A stretch of 64,000 bases of DNA, from the NCBI RefSeq assembly GCF_000018025.1, contig NC_009831.1:4464001-4528000 (forward strand). The letters are read 5' to 3'. Positions within the stretch are counted from its first letter, which is position 1; each line of letters opens with the position of its first letter. The stretch is from Shewanella sediminis HAW-EB3 (GTDB taxonomy: Bacteria; Pseudomonadota; Gammaproteobacteria; Enterobacterales; Shewanellaceae). A program made the translations under genes and the position numbers. The notes under the pieces were generated by a model. That model was not told the origin of the DNA. It was given only the letters and a program-made list of their open reading frames with translations, and searched no databases. Of the stretch, positions 46,766 through 55,828 are shown in pieces.

Positions 46766-47173
46766 CACACTGCCTACCGAGTCAGGTTTATCGCCTCCTT
46801 TGTTCCGGCTCAGCCATTCCGTTTTTCGAGCCTAGTATTAAGCATAACAAACAATAATGAATCTTGGAGGTATTTTGCACTAGCCAACAGACACTTAACA
46901 ACAGATAAATCTAATTGAAGAGTAAAAATGAATGCGGGACAAAGAATTGCTCTGAATATTGAGATTAAAACAGCAGAAGTAAAAAATATTGAGTACAGAT
47001 AGTAGAACAATTAGTAGAACAATAATGAAGGGTTTTGTTTTTAAGAGTGAGTTATCTTCGACAACCTTCACCCGCGCGGTTCCACAGGCAGACGTTTGTC
47101 ACCGACCATTTGCTCTACCGGAGATATCTGCGCTAAAGAGCTGTAGCTCCAGTCTCTAGCGCAAAAATGAATA

Positions 47174-47605
47174 TCACTTCACAACTAAAACCGGACACTC
47201 TGCTCCACCGGCAATGGCTTCAGCTACATTCGGGTGCAGAAAGTGGCTCAGACCTGTGTAACCATGACTGGCCATGACGATCATCCCGGCATTAATCTCT
47301 TTGGCCGCATCCAAAATTTGTTTAGTGGCATGTCCGTGGCGGATCAAGACCTCAATTTTTACCTCAGTATCCAGGTCATCTATCAGCTTTTGCATCTTTT
47401 CAGCAGCCTCTCCCCCCAACCGAGTCGCAAGCTCCTCGGATGTAACAGACAAGACCCGCGTGTGTTTATCACCAAAAGGCTTATCGATGACGTGCAATAA
47501 ACGAATACCGACCTCATAGTGTCGGGCCATCTCCATGGCATAACCCAAAGCATGAGATGCTGTCTCGGAAAAATCTGTGGGACAGAGTATTTGACGAGTA
47601 CGCAT
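47174..47605 (-). CDS. Universal stress protein (UspA family), paralogue 1
   Basis: A 143-residue UspA-fold protein. The N-terminus MRTRQILCPTDFSETASHAL is almost identical in two further copies at 55.3 and 55.8 kb. The nucleotide signature G-x2-G-x9-G-S/T is altered: HGYTGLSHFLHPNVAEAI has PN where GS is expected, so ATP binding is doubtful. Monocistronic. Confidence 0.92.
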   Translation of the reverse strand: MRTRQILCPTDFSETASHALGYAMEMARHYEVGIRLLHVIDKPFGDKHTRVLSVTSEELATRLGGEAAEKMQKLIDDLDTEVKIEVLIRHGHATKQILDAAKEINAGMIVMASHGYTGLSHFLHPNVAEAIAGGAECPVLVVK

Positions 47606-47859
47606 TATTTTTCTCCTTTAACCCTGTTATTAACGACTTAGTACTAGTTAGTTTAAATCTAGATGACTTTCACCGATGCAACCAGTTTTAAAGTTAAGAA
47701 TTCATGGATTTTAATTACCAATTGTTCGCTTTCATCATCTCAGGTAAAAGATCATAAATACCTAATTAATCTGAAACTAATTCTCTTACTGATGATTGGC
47801 GTAGAAAAATTTGACCTGATAGCTAAGCGTCAGAACCTAGAGCCGAGGGAGCAGGAACT

Positions 47860-47880
47860 AGGTCCTAGAAACTAGGACCT
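47860..47880. repeat. Perfect palindrome AGGTCCTAG-AAA-CTAGGACCT
   Basis: A 9-bp stem between the stress protein gene and the thiolase end, built from the CTAGGTTC-like heptad vocabulary seen elsewhere. It could end the thiolase transcript, but no T-run follows. Confidence 0.5.
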
Positions 47881-47898
47881 CGCGCCTGACAGCTTTTA

Positions 47899-49116
47899 TT
47901 ACTCCACTCTCTCTATTACCATAGCGATCCCTTGCCCCACACCTACGCACATGGTGCATAACGCCAGCTTTCCCTGAGTTCGCTCTAGCTGATAGGTCAC
48001 ACTGGTGGCCAGACGTGCACCGCTCATGCCTAAAGGGTGGCCGAGCGCGATAGCGCCGCCCTGTGGATTTATCCTGAGGTCATCATCCTTCAGCCCAAGC
48101 TCTCTGGTACAGGTTAAAGCCTGAGCGGCAAAGGCTTCATTAAACTCGAGGATATCCATATCATCCAGAGTGAGTGAAAGCCTCTTGAGCAACTTACGGG
48201 TAGCAGGAACAGGGCCTATTCCCATAATTCTTGGTGGTACGCCCGCAACCGCCATGCCCAATATTCTCGCCTTGGGCTTGAGACCATGTTTCTTAACTGC
48301 ATCAGCCGAAGCAAGCAGCAAGGCCGCAGCCCCATCATTAACTCCCGAGGCATTACCCGCCGTGATTGAACCGCCATCGAACAGGGGCCTTAACTTGGCA
48401 AGTTTATCCAGACTCGTCCCGCGCAGATGCTCATCTTGACTGAAGAGCACAGGATCGGCGCGGCGCATAGGAATGCTCACCTCGATAATCTCCTCTGCAA
48501 ATCGCCCATCCTCCTGTGCCGCCGCCGCTTTTTGCTGACTCCAGAGAGCAAACTTATCCTGATCTTCCCGGCTTATGCCAAAGTCGTTGGCCAGGTTCTC
48601 CGCCGTCTGAGGCATCGCCTCGGTGCCATAATCGGCATCGAGTTTAGGATTGATAAAACGCCATCCCATGGTGGTGTCATAGAACTCGGTTGAGCGTGAA
48701 AAGGGTGTCGTGGCCTTGGGCATGACGAAAGGAGCGCGTGACATACTCTCGACGCCGCCTGCGATCATCAGCTCGGCTTCACCACAGCTGATCGCGCGGG
48801 TCGCATCGCCAATGGCATTAAGACCCGAACCACACAAGCGGTTCACCGTACAGCCGGGGACTTCTTGAGGCAGGCCGGCCAACAGAGCCGCCATTCTGGC
48901 AACGTTGCGATTATCTTCGCCAGACTGGTTAGCGCATCCCAGCAGCACATCATCGACAGCCTGCCAATCGACTCCCGGATTTCGCTCCATCAAGGCCTTA
49001 AGTGGTAAGGCTGCTAAATCATCGGCCCGAACGGAAGATAATGCCCCACCATAGCGACCTATCGGTGTCCTGACCGCATCGCAGATATAGACATCTTTCA
49101 GCTTATTTGAACTCAT
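47899..49116 (-). CDS. Acetyl-CoA C-acyltransferase, 3-oxoadipyl-CoA thiolase-like
   Basis: A 405-residue thiolase that cleaves a 3-oxoacyl-CoA with CoA. The nucleophilic cysteine is in [15 protein letters not shown] (near residue 95), the histidine in [17 protein letters not shown] and the second cysteine in [50 protein letters not shown] and [17 protein letters not shown] are strongly PcaF-like. Last gene of a five-gene operon, one base after the aminotransferase. In that context it should split the product of the PcaIJ-like transferase; the chain length of the substrate is inferred. Confidence 0.93.
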   Translation of the reverse strand: MSSNKLKDVYICDAVRTPIGRYGGALSSVRADDLAALPLKALMERNPGVDWQAVDDVLLGCANQSGEDNRNVARMAALLAGLPQEVPGCTVNRLCGSGLNAIGDATRAISCGEAELMIAGGVESMSRAPFVMPKATTPFSRSTEFYDTTMGWRFINPKLDADYGTEAMPQTAENLANDFGISREDQDKFALWSQQKAAAAQEDGRFAEEIIEVSIPMRRADPVLFSQDEHLRGTSLDKLAKLRPLFDGGSITAGNASGVNDGAAALLLASADAVKKHGLKPKARILGMAVAGVPPRIMGIGPVPATRKLLKRLSLTLDDMDILEFNEAFAAQALTCTRELGLKDDDLRINPQGGAIALGHPLGMSGARLATSVTYQLERTQGKLALCTMCVGVGQGIAMVIERVE

Positions 49117-49117
49117 G

Positions 49118-50509
49118 TTAATGACCTTCTACAGATGAAAACAGTGGTTTAATCTTACGAAGCCCATCCAGTAAGACCTGAGTAAATTGGTTTATCTCTT
49201 TACCTGTCATCTCGGTCGAAAGCGTGCCCGAGCAGGTGTTGATCATCATAAATCCGTTATCAAACAGGTGGTCCACCAGCGCAGTTCTGATACGGCTCTC
49301 CTTAGCATCGGCAAAAGAGGCACGATAGTTCTTCGGGGGGTTAGCCTTCATATGAATTCGGAACATGGAACCGTCACCGGTGACACAAGCGGGGACGTCC
49401 GCAATCGCAATAACCTCGGTGATTTGAGAGCGCAGCTGCTCGCCTAACTCATTCAGTTTAGTCACCGCTTCTCGATCGAACAGTGTCATGGCGGTTAAGC
49501 CCGCCACCATAGTCACGGGATTCGCCGAGAATGTGCCGGAGTGAGGGAACAACACCTTATCATTGAGAGGATTCATCACATCCATCACCTTAGCGCGACC
49601 AGCCAGTGCACCGACCGGGAAACCTCCCCCAATCATCTTGCCCATGGCGGTCAGATCCGGGTTAATGGGATACTTATCCTGTGCCCCGCCATAACCATTG
49701 CGGAAGGTGATCACCTCATCGAACACTAACAGGGCATTGTGTTTCGTCGTCCACTCCCTAAGCGCAACCACAAACTCCTGCGAGGCAGGAATAAGCCCGA
49801 CACGGTGAGGCAGAAGATCCACCAGCACACAGGCTAACTCACCCTTGTGCTTATCTAAGATGGTGATGGCCCGCTCAACATCGTTAAACGGGATCACCAC
49901 CACATCGTTAAGCGTGGCTTCGGGTGTACCGAAGGCGACGGGCACACTATTGGGATTTGACTCATCTCCCCAATTAGCAGGGCTGGCTGTTTGACTCACC
50001 TCTGCATGATCATAGAGGCCATGATAAGCGCCCTCAACCTTGGCTATTTTAGGCCTTCCGGTATAGGCCCTTGCGGCCTTCAGGCAGCTCATCACCGCTT
50101 CGGTGCCTGAGTTGACAAAACGGATCTTCTCAAAGCCTGCATTGCGACTACACAAGTGCTCGGCATAATCGATCTCAACTTCGGTCGCTAAGGTAAACGC
50201 ACTGCCTTTATTGAGTTGTTCGGTCACATTGGCGACAATCTTAGGGTGAGCATGCCCATGGATAAGAGCCGCCATGTTATTGGCAAAATCGACGCGCGTC
50301 ACACCTTCGATATCGGTGACATAACAGCCCTTTGCCGACTCTGCATAGAGCGGGTTCGGGCTTCTGAGTACAGTATTACGGCTGCAGCCACCCGGCATCA
50401 AGGTTAGCGCCTTACTGTAGAGTTCGGCGCTGCGGTCGGGAGATACTTTTTTATTGTCGTTATTATTCTTGCTATTAGTGTTATGGATAATGTTCTGGTT
50501 ATCTTCCAT
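49118..50509 (-). CDS. Class III aminotransferase, GSAM-like; candidate beta-amino acid transaminase
   Basis: A 463-residue PLP enzyme of the glutamate-1-semialdehyde aminomutase-like group. The family opening LMPGGCSRNTVLRSPNPLY, SGTEAVMSCLKAARAYTG (phosphate site), LLVFDEVITFRNGYGG and the PLP lysine in LTAMGKMIGGGFPVGALAG (near residue 280) are all present. Known beta-phenylalanine transaminases belong to this same group, and the Bacillus kamA operon also contains a class III aminotransferase (YodT). Between the CoA-transferase and the thiolase genes, it is more likely to turn a beta-amino acid into a beta-keto acid than to serve haem synthesis. Confidence 0.9.
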   Translation of the reverse strand: MEDNQNIIHNTNSKNNNDNKKVSPDRSAELYSKALTLMPGGCSRNTVLRSPNPLYAESAKGCYVTDIEGVTRVDFANNMAALIHGHAHPKIVANVTEQLNKGSAFTLATEVEIDYAEHLCSRNAGFEKIRFVNSGTEAVMSCLKAARAYTGRPKIAKVEGAYHGLYDHAEVSQTASPANWGDESNPNSVPVAFGTPEATLNDVVVIPFNDVERAITILDKHKGELACVLVDLLPHRVGLIPASQEFVVALREWTTKHNALLVFDEVITFRNGYGGAQDKYPINPDLTAMGKMIGGGFPVGALAGRAKVMDVMNPLNDKVLFPHSGTFSANPVTMVAGLTAMTLFDREAVTKLNELGEQLRSQITEVIAIADVPACVTGDGSMFRIHMKANPPKNYRASFADAKESRIRTALVDHLFDNGFMMINTCSGTLSTEMTGKEINQFTQVLLDGLRKIKPLFSSVEGH

Positions 50510-50615
50510 CTTTCATATTCCAAGTTACAAACTTTGTAGGGTTCTTGCTATTTGTTCGCACTATTGCGTTAGGCTTTAGCTCTAAACCATGTAGGCCTTA
50601 AACTATGGCCGCCAA

Positions 50616-51326
50616 TTATGACCGAAGCAGTTCGCAACCGGTGCGCTGCTGCACATAGTCAAAATCGACACCCGGTGCCAACTCGACCACCTCTAAACCT
50701 CGCTCCGTGACCTTGATAACGGCCAGATCGGTATAGATGCGACTCACCACCCCCTGTCCGGTCAGCGGGTAGCTGCAATGCTCGATCAACTTAGGCTCCC
50801 CCTGCTTGGTCGTATGTTGAGTGATAACAAAAATTGTCTTAACCCCGGCGACCAGATCCATGGCGCCACCCACGGCAGGAATGGCATCGACGGCACCGGT
50901 CGACCAATTCGCCAGATCCCCCTTAGCCGAGACCTGCATCGCACCCAACACACAAACATCGATATGCTTGCCACGGATCATGGCAAAACTGTCAGCATGA
51001 TGAAAATAGGCCGCACCCGCTATTGCGCTGACAGGCTTCTTACCCGCATTGATAAGCTCAAAATCTATCTCATCATCTTCTGGCGTTGGCCCCATGCCAA
51101 GCAAGCCATTCTCGGTGTGGTAGATCACCTCACGCCCCTCGGGAACATAACGGGCGACCTTTTCCGGGATCCCTATGCCTAAGTTTACATAAGCGCCGTC
51201 GGGAATATCCTGAGCGGCCTTCTGAGCCATCTGCTCACGATCCCAACCGATCTTATCTGATGCATCTTCATGATTGTGCTGACTTATCTTGCTCATAAAT
51301 AGACTGCTCATGGTTAAGTTACTCAT
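50616..51326 (-). CDS. 3-oxoacid CoA-transferase, subunit B (PcaJ-like)
   Basis: A 236-residue subunit holding the catalytic glutamate in YHTENGLLGMGPTPED. DGAYVNLGIGIPEKVARYVP, YFHHADSFAMIRG and IPAVGGAMDLVAGVKTIFV match PcaJ/ScoB proteins. A serine/histidine-rich N-terminal stretch of about 22 residues precedes the family core; internal ATGs allow a shorter product. It overlaps subunit A by 4 bases. Transfers CoA from succinyl-CoA or acetyl-CoA to a 3-oxoacid. Confidence 0.93.
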   Translation of the reverse strand: MSNLTMSSLFMSKISQHNHEDASDKIGWDREQMAQKAAQDIPDGAYVNLGIGIPEKVARYVPEGREVIYHTENGLLGMGPTPEDDEIDFELINAGKKPVSAIAGAAYFHHADSFAMIRGKHIDVCVLGAMQVSAKGDLANWSTGAVDAIPAVGGAMDLVAGVKTIFVITQHTTKQGEPKLIEHCSYPLTGQGVVSRIYTDLAVIKVTERGLEVVELAPGVDFDYVQQRTGCELLRS

Positions 51327-52033
51327 GGATAGGTGACTCCGGCGCTGACTAGCTTCGATTCTTGAGCCGGATTTTCGACGGTCACGATACGATTAACAAA
51401 GATGCCGGGGGTGACGACTACCTCGGGATCGATATCGCCCGCTTCGACAAATACCTGTGTCTGCACTACGGTGCACTTGGCTGCCATCGCCATGATGGGG
51501 GCAAAATTTCGCGCCGTCTTGTTGTATATCAGGTTGCCATAACGGTCGGCATTGAGGCTTTTTATCAGGGCAAAATCGGCAGTCAGACCGCGCTCCTGTA
51601 CAAACTCCTGTCCATCGAACATCTCATGCTTCTTGCCATCGGCCAACGGCGTCCCCACAGACGTCGCCGTATAGAAGGCCGGGATCCCGGCGCCTCCGGC
51701 GCGGATCCGCTCGGCAAGCGTGCCCTGAGGCACTAACTCGAGCTCAATCTTGCCGGCCCGATAAAGATCGGGAAAGACCGTCGAATTCGCGGTTCGCGGG
51801 AATGAGCAGATCATCTTACCCACCTGACCATTCTCAATCAGGGCCGCCAGACCCACATGGCCGCTACCGGTATTGTTATTAATCACGGTAAGGTTGCGGG
51901 CACCATGATCGATCAAGGCATGAATGAGTTCTATCGGACTACCGGCTTCGCCGAAGCCACCTATCATCACAGTCGCGCCATCGAAAATATCGGCCACCGC
52001 ATCGCGACATGAAGCTATACGTTTATCTATCAT
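51323..52033 (-). CDS. 3-oxoacid CoA-transferase, subunit A (PcaI-like)
   Basis: A 236-residue subunit with the CoA-binding glycine-rich loop VMIGGFGEAGSPIELIHALI and LELVPQGTLAERIRAGGAGI, then NLIYNKTARNFAPIMAMAAK, all close to PcaI of the 3-oxoadipate pathway. It lies 19 bases after the aminomutase and overlaps subunit B by 4 bases (ATGA), so the two subunits are made in equal amounts. Confidence 0.93.
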   Translation of the reverse strand: MIDKRIASCRDAVADIFDGATVMIGGFGEAGSPIELIHALIDHGARNLTVINNNTGSGHVGLAALIENGQVGKMICSFPRTANSTVFPDLYRAGKIELELVPQGTLAERIRAGGAGIPAFYTATSVGTPLADGKKHEMFDGQEFVQERGLTADFALIKSLNADRYGNLIYNKTARNFAPIMAMAAKCTVVQTQVFVEAGDIDPEVVVTPGIFVNRIVTVENPAQESKLVSAGVTYP

Positions 52034-52052
52034 ATTTACAACACCTTATGAG

Positions 52053-53654
52053 TTAACCTAAACGCTGCTGCAGCGCATCTGCCAGATCTGCCTCAATCTG
52101 TTTGAGTTCATCTTCGAAGAAGAACTTATCGGTATCCAGTGGCGTAAGGCAGTCGATCTTATTCTCCTTCTCATCATATTTCGCCAAGATCACTCTATCC
52201 ATCCACTCCATGTTTCTGGCCTCGGTAAACTGCAAGGCGAAACACTTCTCGCCATTAACCACCGAGGTACCCAGGATGGCCAATTTACCTGCCGATATAG
52301 TCATAGAGATATGGCGTGAAGGACGATTGATAGAGGCGAGTGAGCGGTAGATGCGATTGAAAATTTTGCCCATATCGGCCAACGGCGCGGTGTAATAATG
52401 ATGCTCGCCGGTTGGGCGGGCGCAATACATGGAGTGGAAGCCCACACACATCATGCCCAGTATGGTCGCCAGATCGATCCAGTTTTGAGAGGAGCGCTCG
52501 ACATCGACATTACCGGCTTCATCTTTGAACAGGCTGATATGGTTCATCATCGGACTCTGACTACGAATATTCACTCCGTGGTTTTGCAGACGACGAATAG
52601 CCGCTATGGTGCTTGGATTAAGCAGTTCGCGAGGCGTAGAGAAGTGAGCCATCCACGCCAGTTGCACGCCGTTATCACGCATAGTGTCGAACAGCTCCAA
52701 CATAGGTTCATACTTTTCAGTTAGCACCATCTCGGGTTGGAAGGTCAGCGCGCGGGTTGCCAGGCGGACATTTTTAACATGCAGCAGAGAGGGATCTTCG
52801 ATAAGGGGCATCACATACTGGCGTAAACGGCTCACAGGCATATAACCGCCATCACCGCCGGTGATCAGAATATCGGTCACTTCAGGATGTCGTCTCAGGT
52901 ATTCATGCAGTTGGGCAATATCTTTCTGGATAAACATATCTTCATCACCACGGACCTGTGCATGACGGAAACAGTAAGTGCAGAAGGAGAAACAGTTTTG
53001 GGTGGTCTTATCAAACACCAACTGGCATTGAGGATACTTGTGCTGGCTACCATCGAGAAACTCCAGCACGCCTTCATCGTTCACAAACCAGGGCTTATTT
53101 AACTGCTGATTGCCATCGTGTGGATTCGTCTTCTCCATGTAATCGATAGCGACCTGAGTGCGGGCCTTAGCATCCGGGCTTCCGACATATTGCTGCGTCG
53201 TCTGTTCATCGATCATCCCGGGTTGTGGAAACACCAGTTGGAACACAGAATCGGTTGGATAATCATCCCAGTTAATGCTATTCAGTGTGTGGCGCGTCGC
53301 CAGGAAACGATACACCTCGACAAATAGTTCCCGCTCATCGATGGCACCGATATCTATGCCATTCTTATTCAGTATCGCGCAGACTTCACGAAACCCGGAC
53401 AAGCCCGTGTAGTGATCTTTCTCATTAAAGAGAAACTCACGGCTTTCGAGAAAACCTGAGTGCTGCGGATAGGAAGCATGCAACCGACTAAGCAACCCCG
53501 CCGGCAACAACCTCTCCCGGTTGATGATATTCATCGTCTCATCACCGTAACCGTATCGGGTCATAGTCTGTTCGACGGCGGCCGTGTTGACGACTAAATG
53601 CTTTTGGGGGGCAGAGGTTGTAATTATGCGTTCGGCAGAGTTCTGATTGCTCAT
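52053..53654 (-). CDS. Divergent KamA-family radical SAM aminomutase
   Basis: A 533-residue protein. The radical SAM motif is CFSFCTYCFRHAQVRG (CxxxCxxC, about residues 220-228), followed by VTDILITGGDGGYMPVSRL, VKNVRLATRALTFQPEMV and WMAHFSTPREL, each matching a lysine 2,3-aminomutase block. The PLP lysine is probably in MTISAGKLAILG (near 457) in place of the usual DAPGGGGK. The position of clostridial Asp293 reads YCARPTG and that of Asp330 falls on serine, so the lysine side-chain anchors seem absent. The N-terminal 190 residues are longer than in clostridial enzyme. First gene of the operon; RBS AGGAC. Confidence 0.9.
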   Translation of the reverse strand: MSNQNSAERIITTSAPQKHLVVNTAAVEQTMTRYGYGDETMNIINRERLLPAGLLSRLHASYPQHSGFLESREFLFNEKDHYTGLSGFREVCAILNKNGIDIGAIDERELFVEVYRFLATRHTLNSINWDDYPTDSVFQLVFPQPGMIDEQTTQQYVGSPDAKARTQVAIDYMEKTNPHDGNQQLNKPWFVNDEGVLEFLDGSQHKYPQCQLVFDKTTQNCFSFCTYCFRHAQVRGDEDMFIQKDIAQLHEYLRRHPEVTDILITGGDGGYMPVSRLRQYVMPLIEDPSLLHVKNVRLATRALTFQPEMVLTEKYEPMLELFDTMRDNGVQLAWMAHFSTPRELLNPSTIAAIRRLQNHGVNIRSQSPMMNHISLFKDEAGNVDVERSSQNWIDLATILGMMCVGFHSMYCARPTGEHHYYTAPLADMGKIFNRIYRSLASINRPSRHISMTISAGKLAILGTSVVNGEKCFALQFTEARNMEWMDRVILAKYDEKENKIDCLTPLDTDKFFFEDELKQIEADLADALQQRLG

Positions 53655-53714
53655 TATTATGTCCTATCAGTGACTTATCTCCCCTATAGAAAGGGGCACG
53701 ATGCTCTTCTTAAA

Positions 53715-53830
53715 CACATTTTTAATGTGCGTTTTAATAAGAGTTTTTAACAGATGTTTAAACAAGAGCTTTTAAACAAAAAGAGTAAAACAATAGTAAA
53801 ACCACAGCTCTAGACGGTTAATTATTAACC
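53715..53830. promoter_or_regulatory. Two perfect dyads upstream of the aminomutase operon
   Basis: CACATT-TTT-AATGTG (53715-53729) and GGTTAAT-T-ATTAACC (53816-53830) lie between the aminomutase start and the divergent LysR gene. The second has the size and AT character of a LysR-type site. Either could be the operator. Confidence 0.4.
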
Positions 53831-54005
53831 ATACATTTTTTATGGATATTGATGAAATACAATCTTTTTATGCCGCCTATAGTTAAAACCTATGACTTAA
53901 GCTTGTTTGCATAGAAAAGCCTGAGTAGACTGAGAAGAAGCAGAGAAAGTCGCGAGAAAAAGACGAGGATAAGCGGCGATCATTCTAGCTCGTGGCTCTG
54001 AAACA

Positions 54006-54029
54006 TTCGCGGCTAAAGCCACTCCTACA
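54006..54029. repeat. REP (GTAG-hairpin type)
   Basis: TTCGCGGCTAAAGCCACTCC followed by TACA, directly upstream of the heptamer array. Confidence 0.85.
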
Positions 54030-54038
54030 TGAAGAATG

Positions 54039-54165
54039 TCGTAGCTCGTAGCTCGTAGCTCGTAGCTCGTAGCTCGTAGCTCGTAGCTCGTAGCTCGTAG
54101 CTCGTAGCTCGTAGCTCGTAGCTCGTAGCTCGTAGCTCGTAGCTCGTAGCTCGTAGCTCGTAGCT
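54039..54165. repeat. Heptamer tandem array (TAGCTCG, about 18 copies) upstream of lysR
   Basis: Uninterrupted 127-base run with 7-bp period, ending 15 bases before the LysR start codon. Same unit and orientation as at 29461-29564. Confidence 0.95.
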
Positions 54166-54180
54166 TAATAGGATTTTAAA

Positions 54181-55026
54181 ATGAAGCTCAGATCGATTAA
54201 ATACTTTCAATCAGTGTATGAGCAGGGCAGCATCACAGGCGCAGCGCGACAGTGCTTCGTTTCTCAGCCTTCGATCACAGCAGCGATTTCACAGCTGGAA
54301 CAAGAGCTCAACATCGAGCTGTTTGTCCGTCATGCGGGAGGTGTCAGGCCCACATCTGCGGCGGATAAACTCTACCCTCTAGCCAGAGAGATGAGTGATA
54401 ACGAACAGTCAATTCTGCATCTATTCAGCGATGGGCCCACACCTATTCCCCTGCGTCTGGGGCTTATGCGTTCCTTGGGGGCCCAGCGCATGAGCGAACT
54501 GCTTACCGAGCTGACTAAGCGCATAGATAACCTGGAACTCACCCTGGTAGAACCCGATGAGCCCTGCGATGCGCGAGTGGTCTTATCTCAGTCTGCATCG
54601 AGTTGTGAGGATTTTATTCCTATCTGGGAGGACAGTTATCAACTTGCCATCCCTAATGGCTGGCCACTCGCCGGTAAACCACTGGTCTCTATCGAAGATC
54701 TCGACGGTATCCCCTTTATTAACCGCACTCCATGCGATGCGCTGGATAGATTAAAACAAGCCATGGCAGTTGAGGGGGTTCAGTTTCAGCCCAGAGCCAA
54801 TATCCGTACCATAGAATATACCTGGCCTATGGTCAGTGCCGGTGTCGGCGCCGCCCTACTACCGGACTGGCAGGAGATAAAGCATAACGATGGCTTCGTG
54901 TTACGTCCCATTGCAAACGAGAAACTCATGAAGCGGATAGGGCTGGCCTATAATGCCAGCAGGATAGACGAGCCTTTGATAGCCTCGGTGATATCGGTAT
55001 GTAGATCTACGGCAAGGCAGACATAG
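54181..55026 (+). CDS. LysR-family transcriptional regulator
   Basis: A 281-residue regulator with an N-terminal helix-turn-helix (YEQGSITGAARQCFVSQPSI followed by AAISQLEQELN) and a periplasmic-binding-protein-like effector domain. It is divergent from the aminomutase operon and is its probable regulator. Its start codon is only 15 bases past an 18-copy heptamer array, with AGGA in the short space between. Any promoter must read through or lie beyond the array. Confidence 0.9.
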   Translation: MKLRSIKYFQSVYEQGSITGAARQCFVSQPSITAAISQLEQELNIELFVRHAGGVRPTSAADKLYPLAREMSDNEQSILHLFSDGPTPIPLRLGLMRSLGAQRMSELLTELTKRIDNLELTLVEPDEPCDARVVLSQSASSCEDFIPIWEDSYQLAIPNGWPLAGKPLVSIEDLDGIPFINRTPCDALDRLKQAMAVEGVQFQPRANIRTIEYTWPMVSAGVGAALLPDWQEIKHNDGFVLRPIANEKLMKRIGLAYNASRIDEPLIASVISVCRSTARQT

Positions 55027-55293
55027 CGATTGATTAGCTATTTATTAGGTATTGAAAGGATTTGATATTGAAGGACGTTATTTGATAGTGAAAGGATTTG
55101 GGAATGAACGAAGCGGGCTTTAAAAAGAGTTAAACCATTTCTTCGGCTCTTCCTCTCCGGGCTATTCTGGGCAGCCTGATGCCTGAGGGCATGACCCTCA
55201 GACATGCTAGTATTTAAGACACACTCTTACTTCAGAAACGCCCGAGTTCAGGTTACTGAGCTTTGAGTGGGTATCGGGTTGCTCAAGCTAGAG

Positions 55294-55737
55294 TTATTTA
55301 ACAACCAATACCGGGCACTTAGCCTTATTCGCCAGAGCCTCAGCCACATTAGGATTCAGCATATGAGACAAGCCTGTATGACCATGGCTGGCGATAACAA
55401 TCATTCCGACCTCATTTTCCACGCTGTCTTCTAATATGTTAGCGAAAATATCACCACTTCTGATCACAGGTGTCACACTCAATACGTCATCTAAAGCAGG
55501 TTCAATTTGAGCAACCAACTCAGTGAGTTTTTCCTCTGAATAGGCTTCCAGCTGCGTCTCAAGCTCTTCGGGGCTCTCAACAATGATCCCGTAATTGTGT
55601 TCGCCATAAGGCTTACTCATAACATGTACAAGTCTGATATTTACCTGATATAGATTTGCCATCTCGATGGCATAGCTTAAGGCATGCGAAGCTGTCTCAG
55701 AAAAATCAGTAGGGCATAAAATTTGACGAGTACGCAT
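55294..55737 (-). CDS. Universal stress protein (UspA family), paralogue 2
   Basis: A 147-residue UspA-fold protein starting MRTRQILCPTDFSETASHAL, with the C-terminal HGHTGLSHMLNPNVAEALAN where PN replaces the usual nucleotide-binding GS. It forms a tandem pair with paralogue 3, 91 bases apart, both transcribed leftward. Confidence 0.92.
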   Translation of the reverse strand: MRTRQILCPTDFSETASHALSYAIEMANLYQVNIRLVHVMSKPYGEHNYGIIVESPEELETQLEAYSEEKLTELVAQIEPALDDVLSVTPVIRSGDIFANILEDSVENEVGMIVIASHGHTGLSHMLNPNVAEALANKAKCPVLVVK

Positions 55738-55828
55738 AATTATTTACTCCTTCTTTTTTAACTCATGTATTAATCATATTTAGTCGACAGCACTTTACGA
55801 CCAGATAGTTTAGGCGAATTAGTTGGGT

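Noticed and set aside
49118..50509. hemL (glutamate-1-semialdehyde aminomutase) for haem synthesis
   Set aside because: It shares the fold but lies between CoA-transferase and thiolase genes with a 1-base gap to the latter, and has a long polar N-terminal extension; a transaminase role fits better.
47899..52033. A protocatechuate (pca) pathway
   Set aside because: PcaI, PcaJ and PcaF-like proteins are present, but no ring-cleavage genes (pcaGH, pcaB, pcaC, pcaD) are near.
52053..53654. Calling this gene a true lysine 2,3-aminomutase or the EF-P modifier EpmB
   Set aside because: The lysine-anchoring aspartates are not evident, the cluster motif differs, and the operon partners are catabolic CoA enzymes rather than epmA or efp.
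54025..54210. Reading frame encoding a repeated YELRATS peptide on the minus strand
   Set aside because: It is produced by translating the 7-bp tandem array (three units make 21 bases, so every frame stays open). There is no ribosome binding site or conserved flank.
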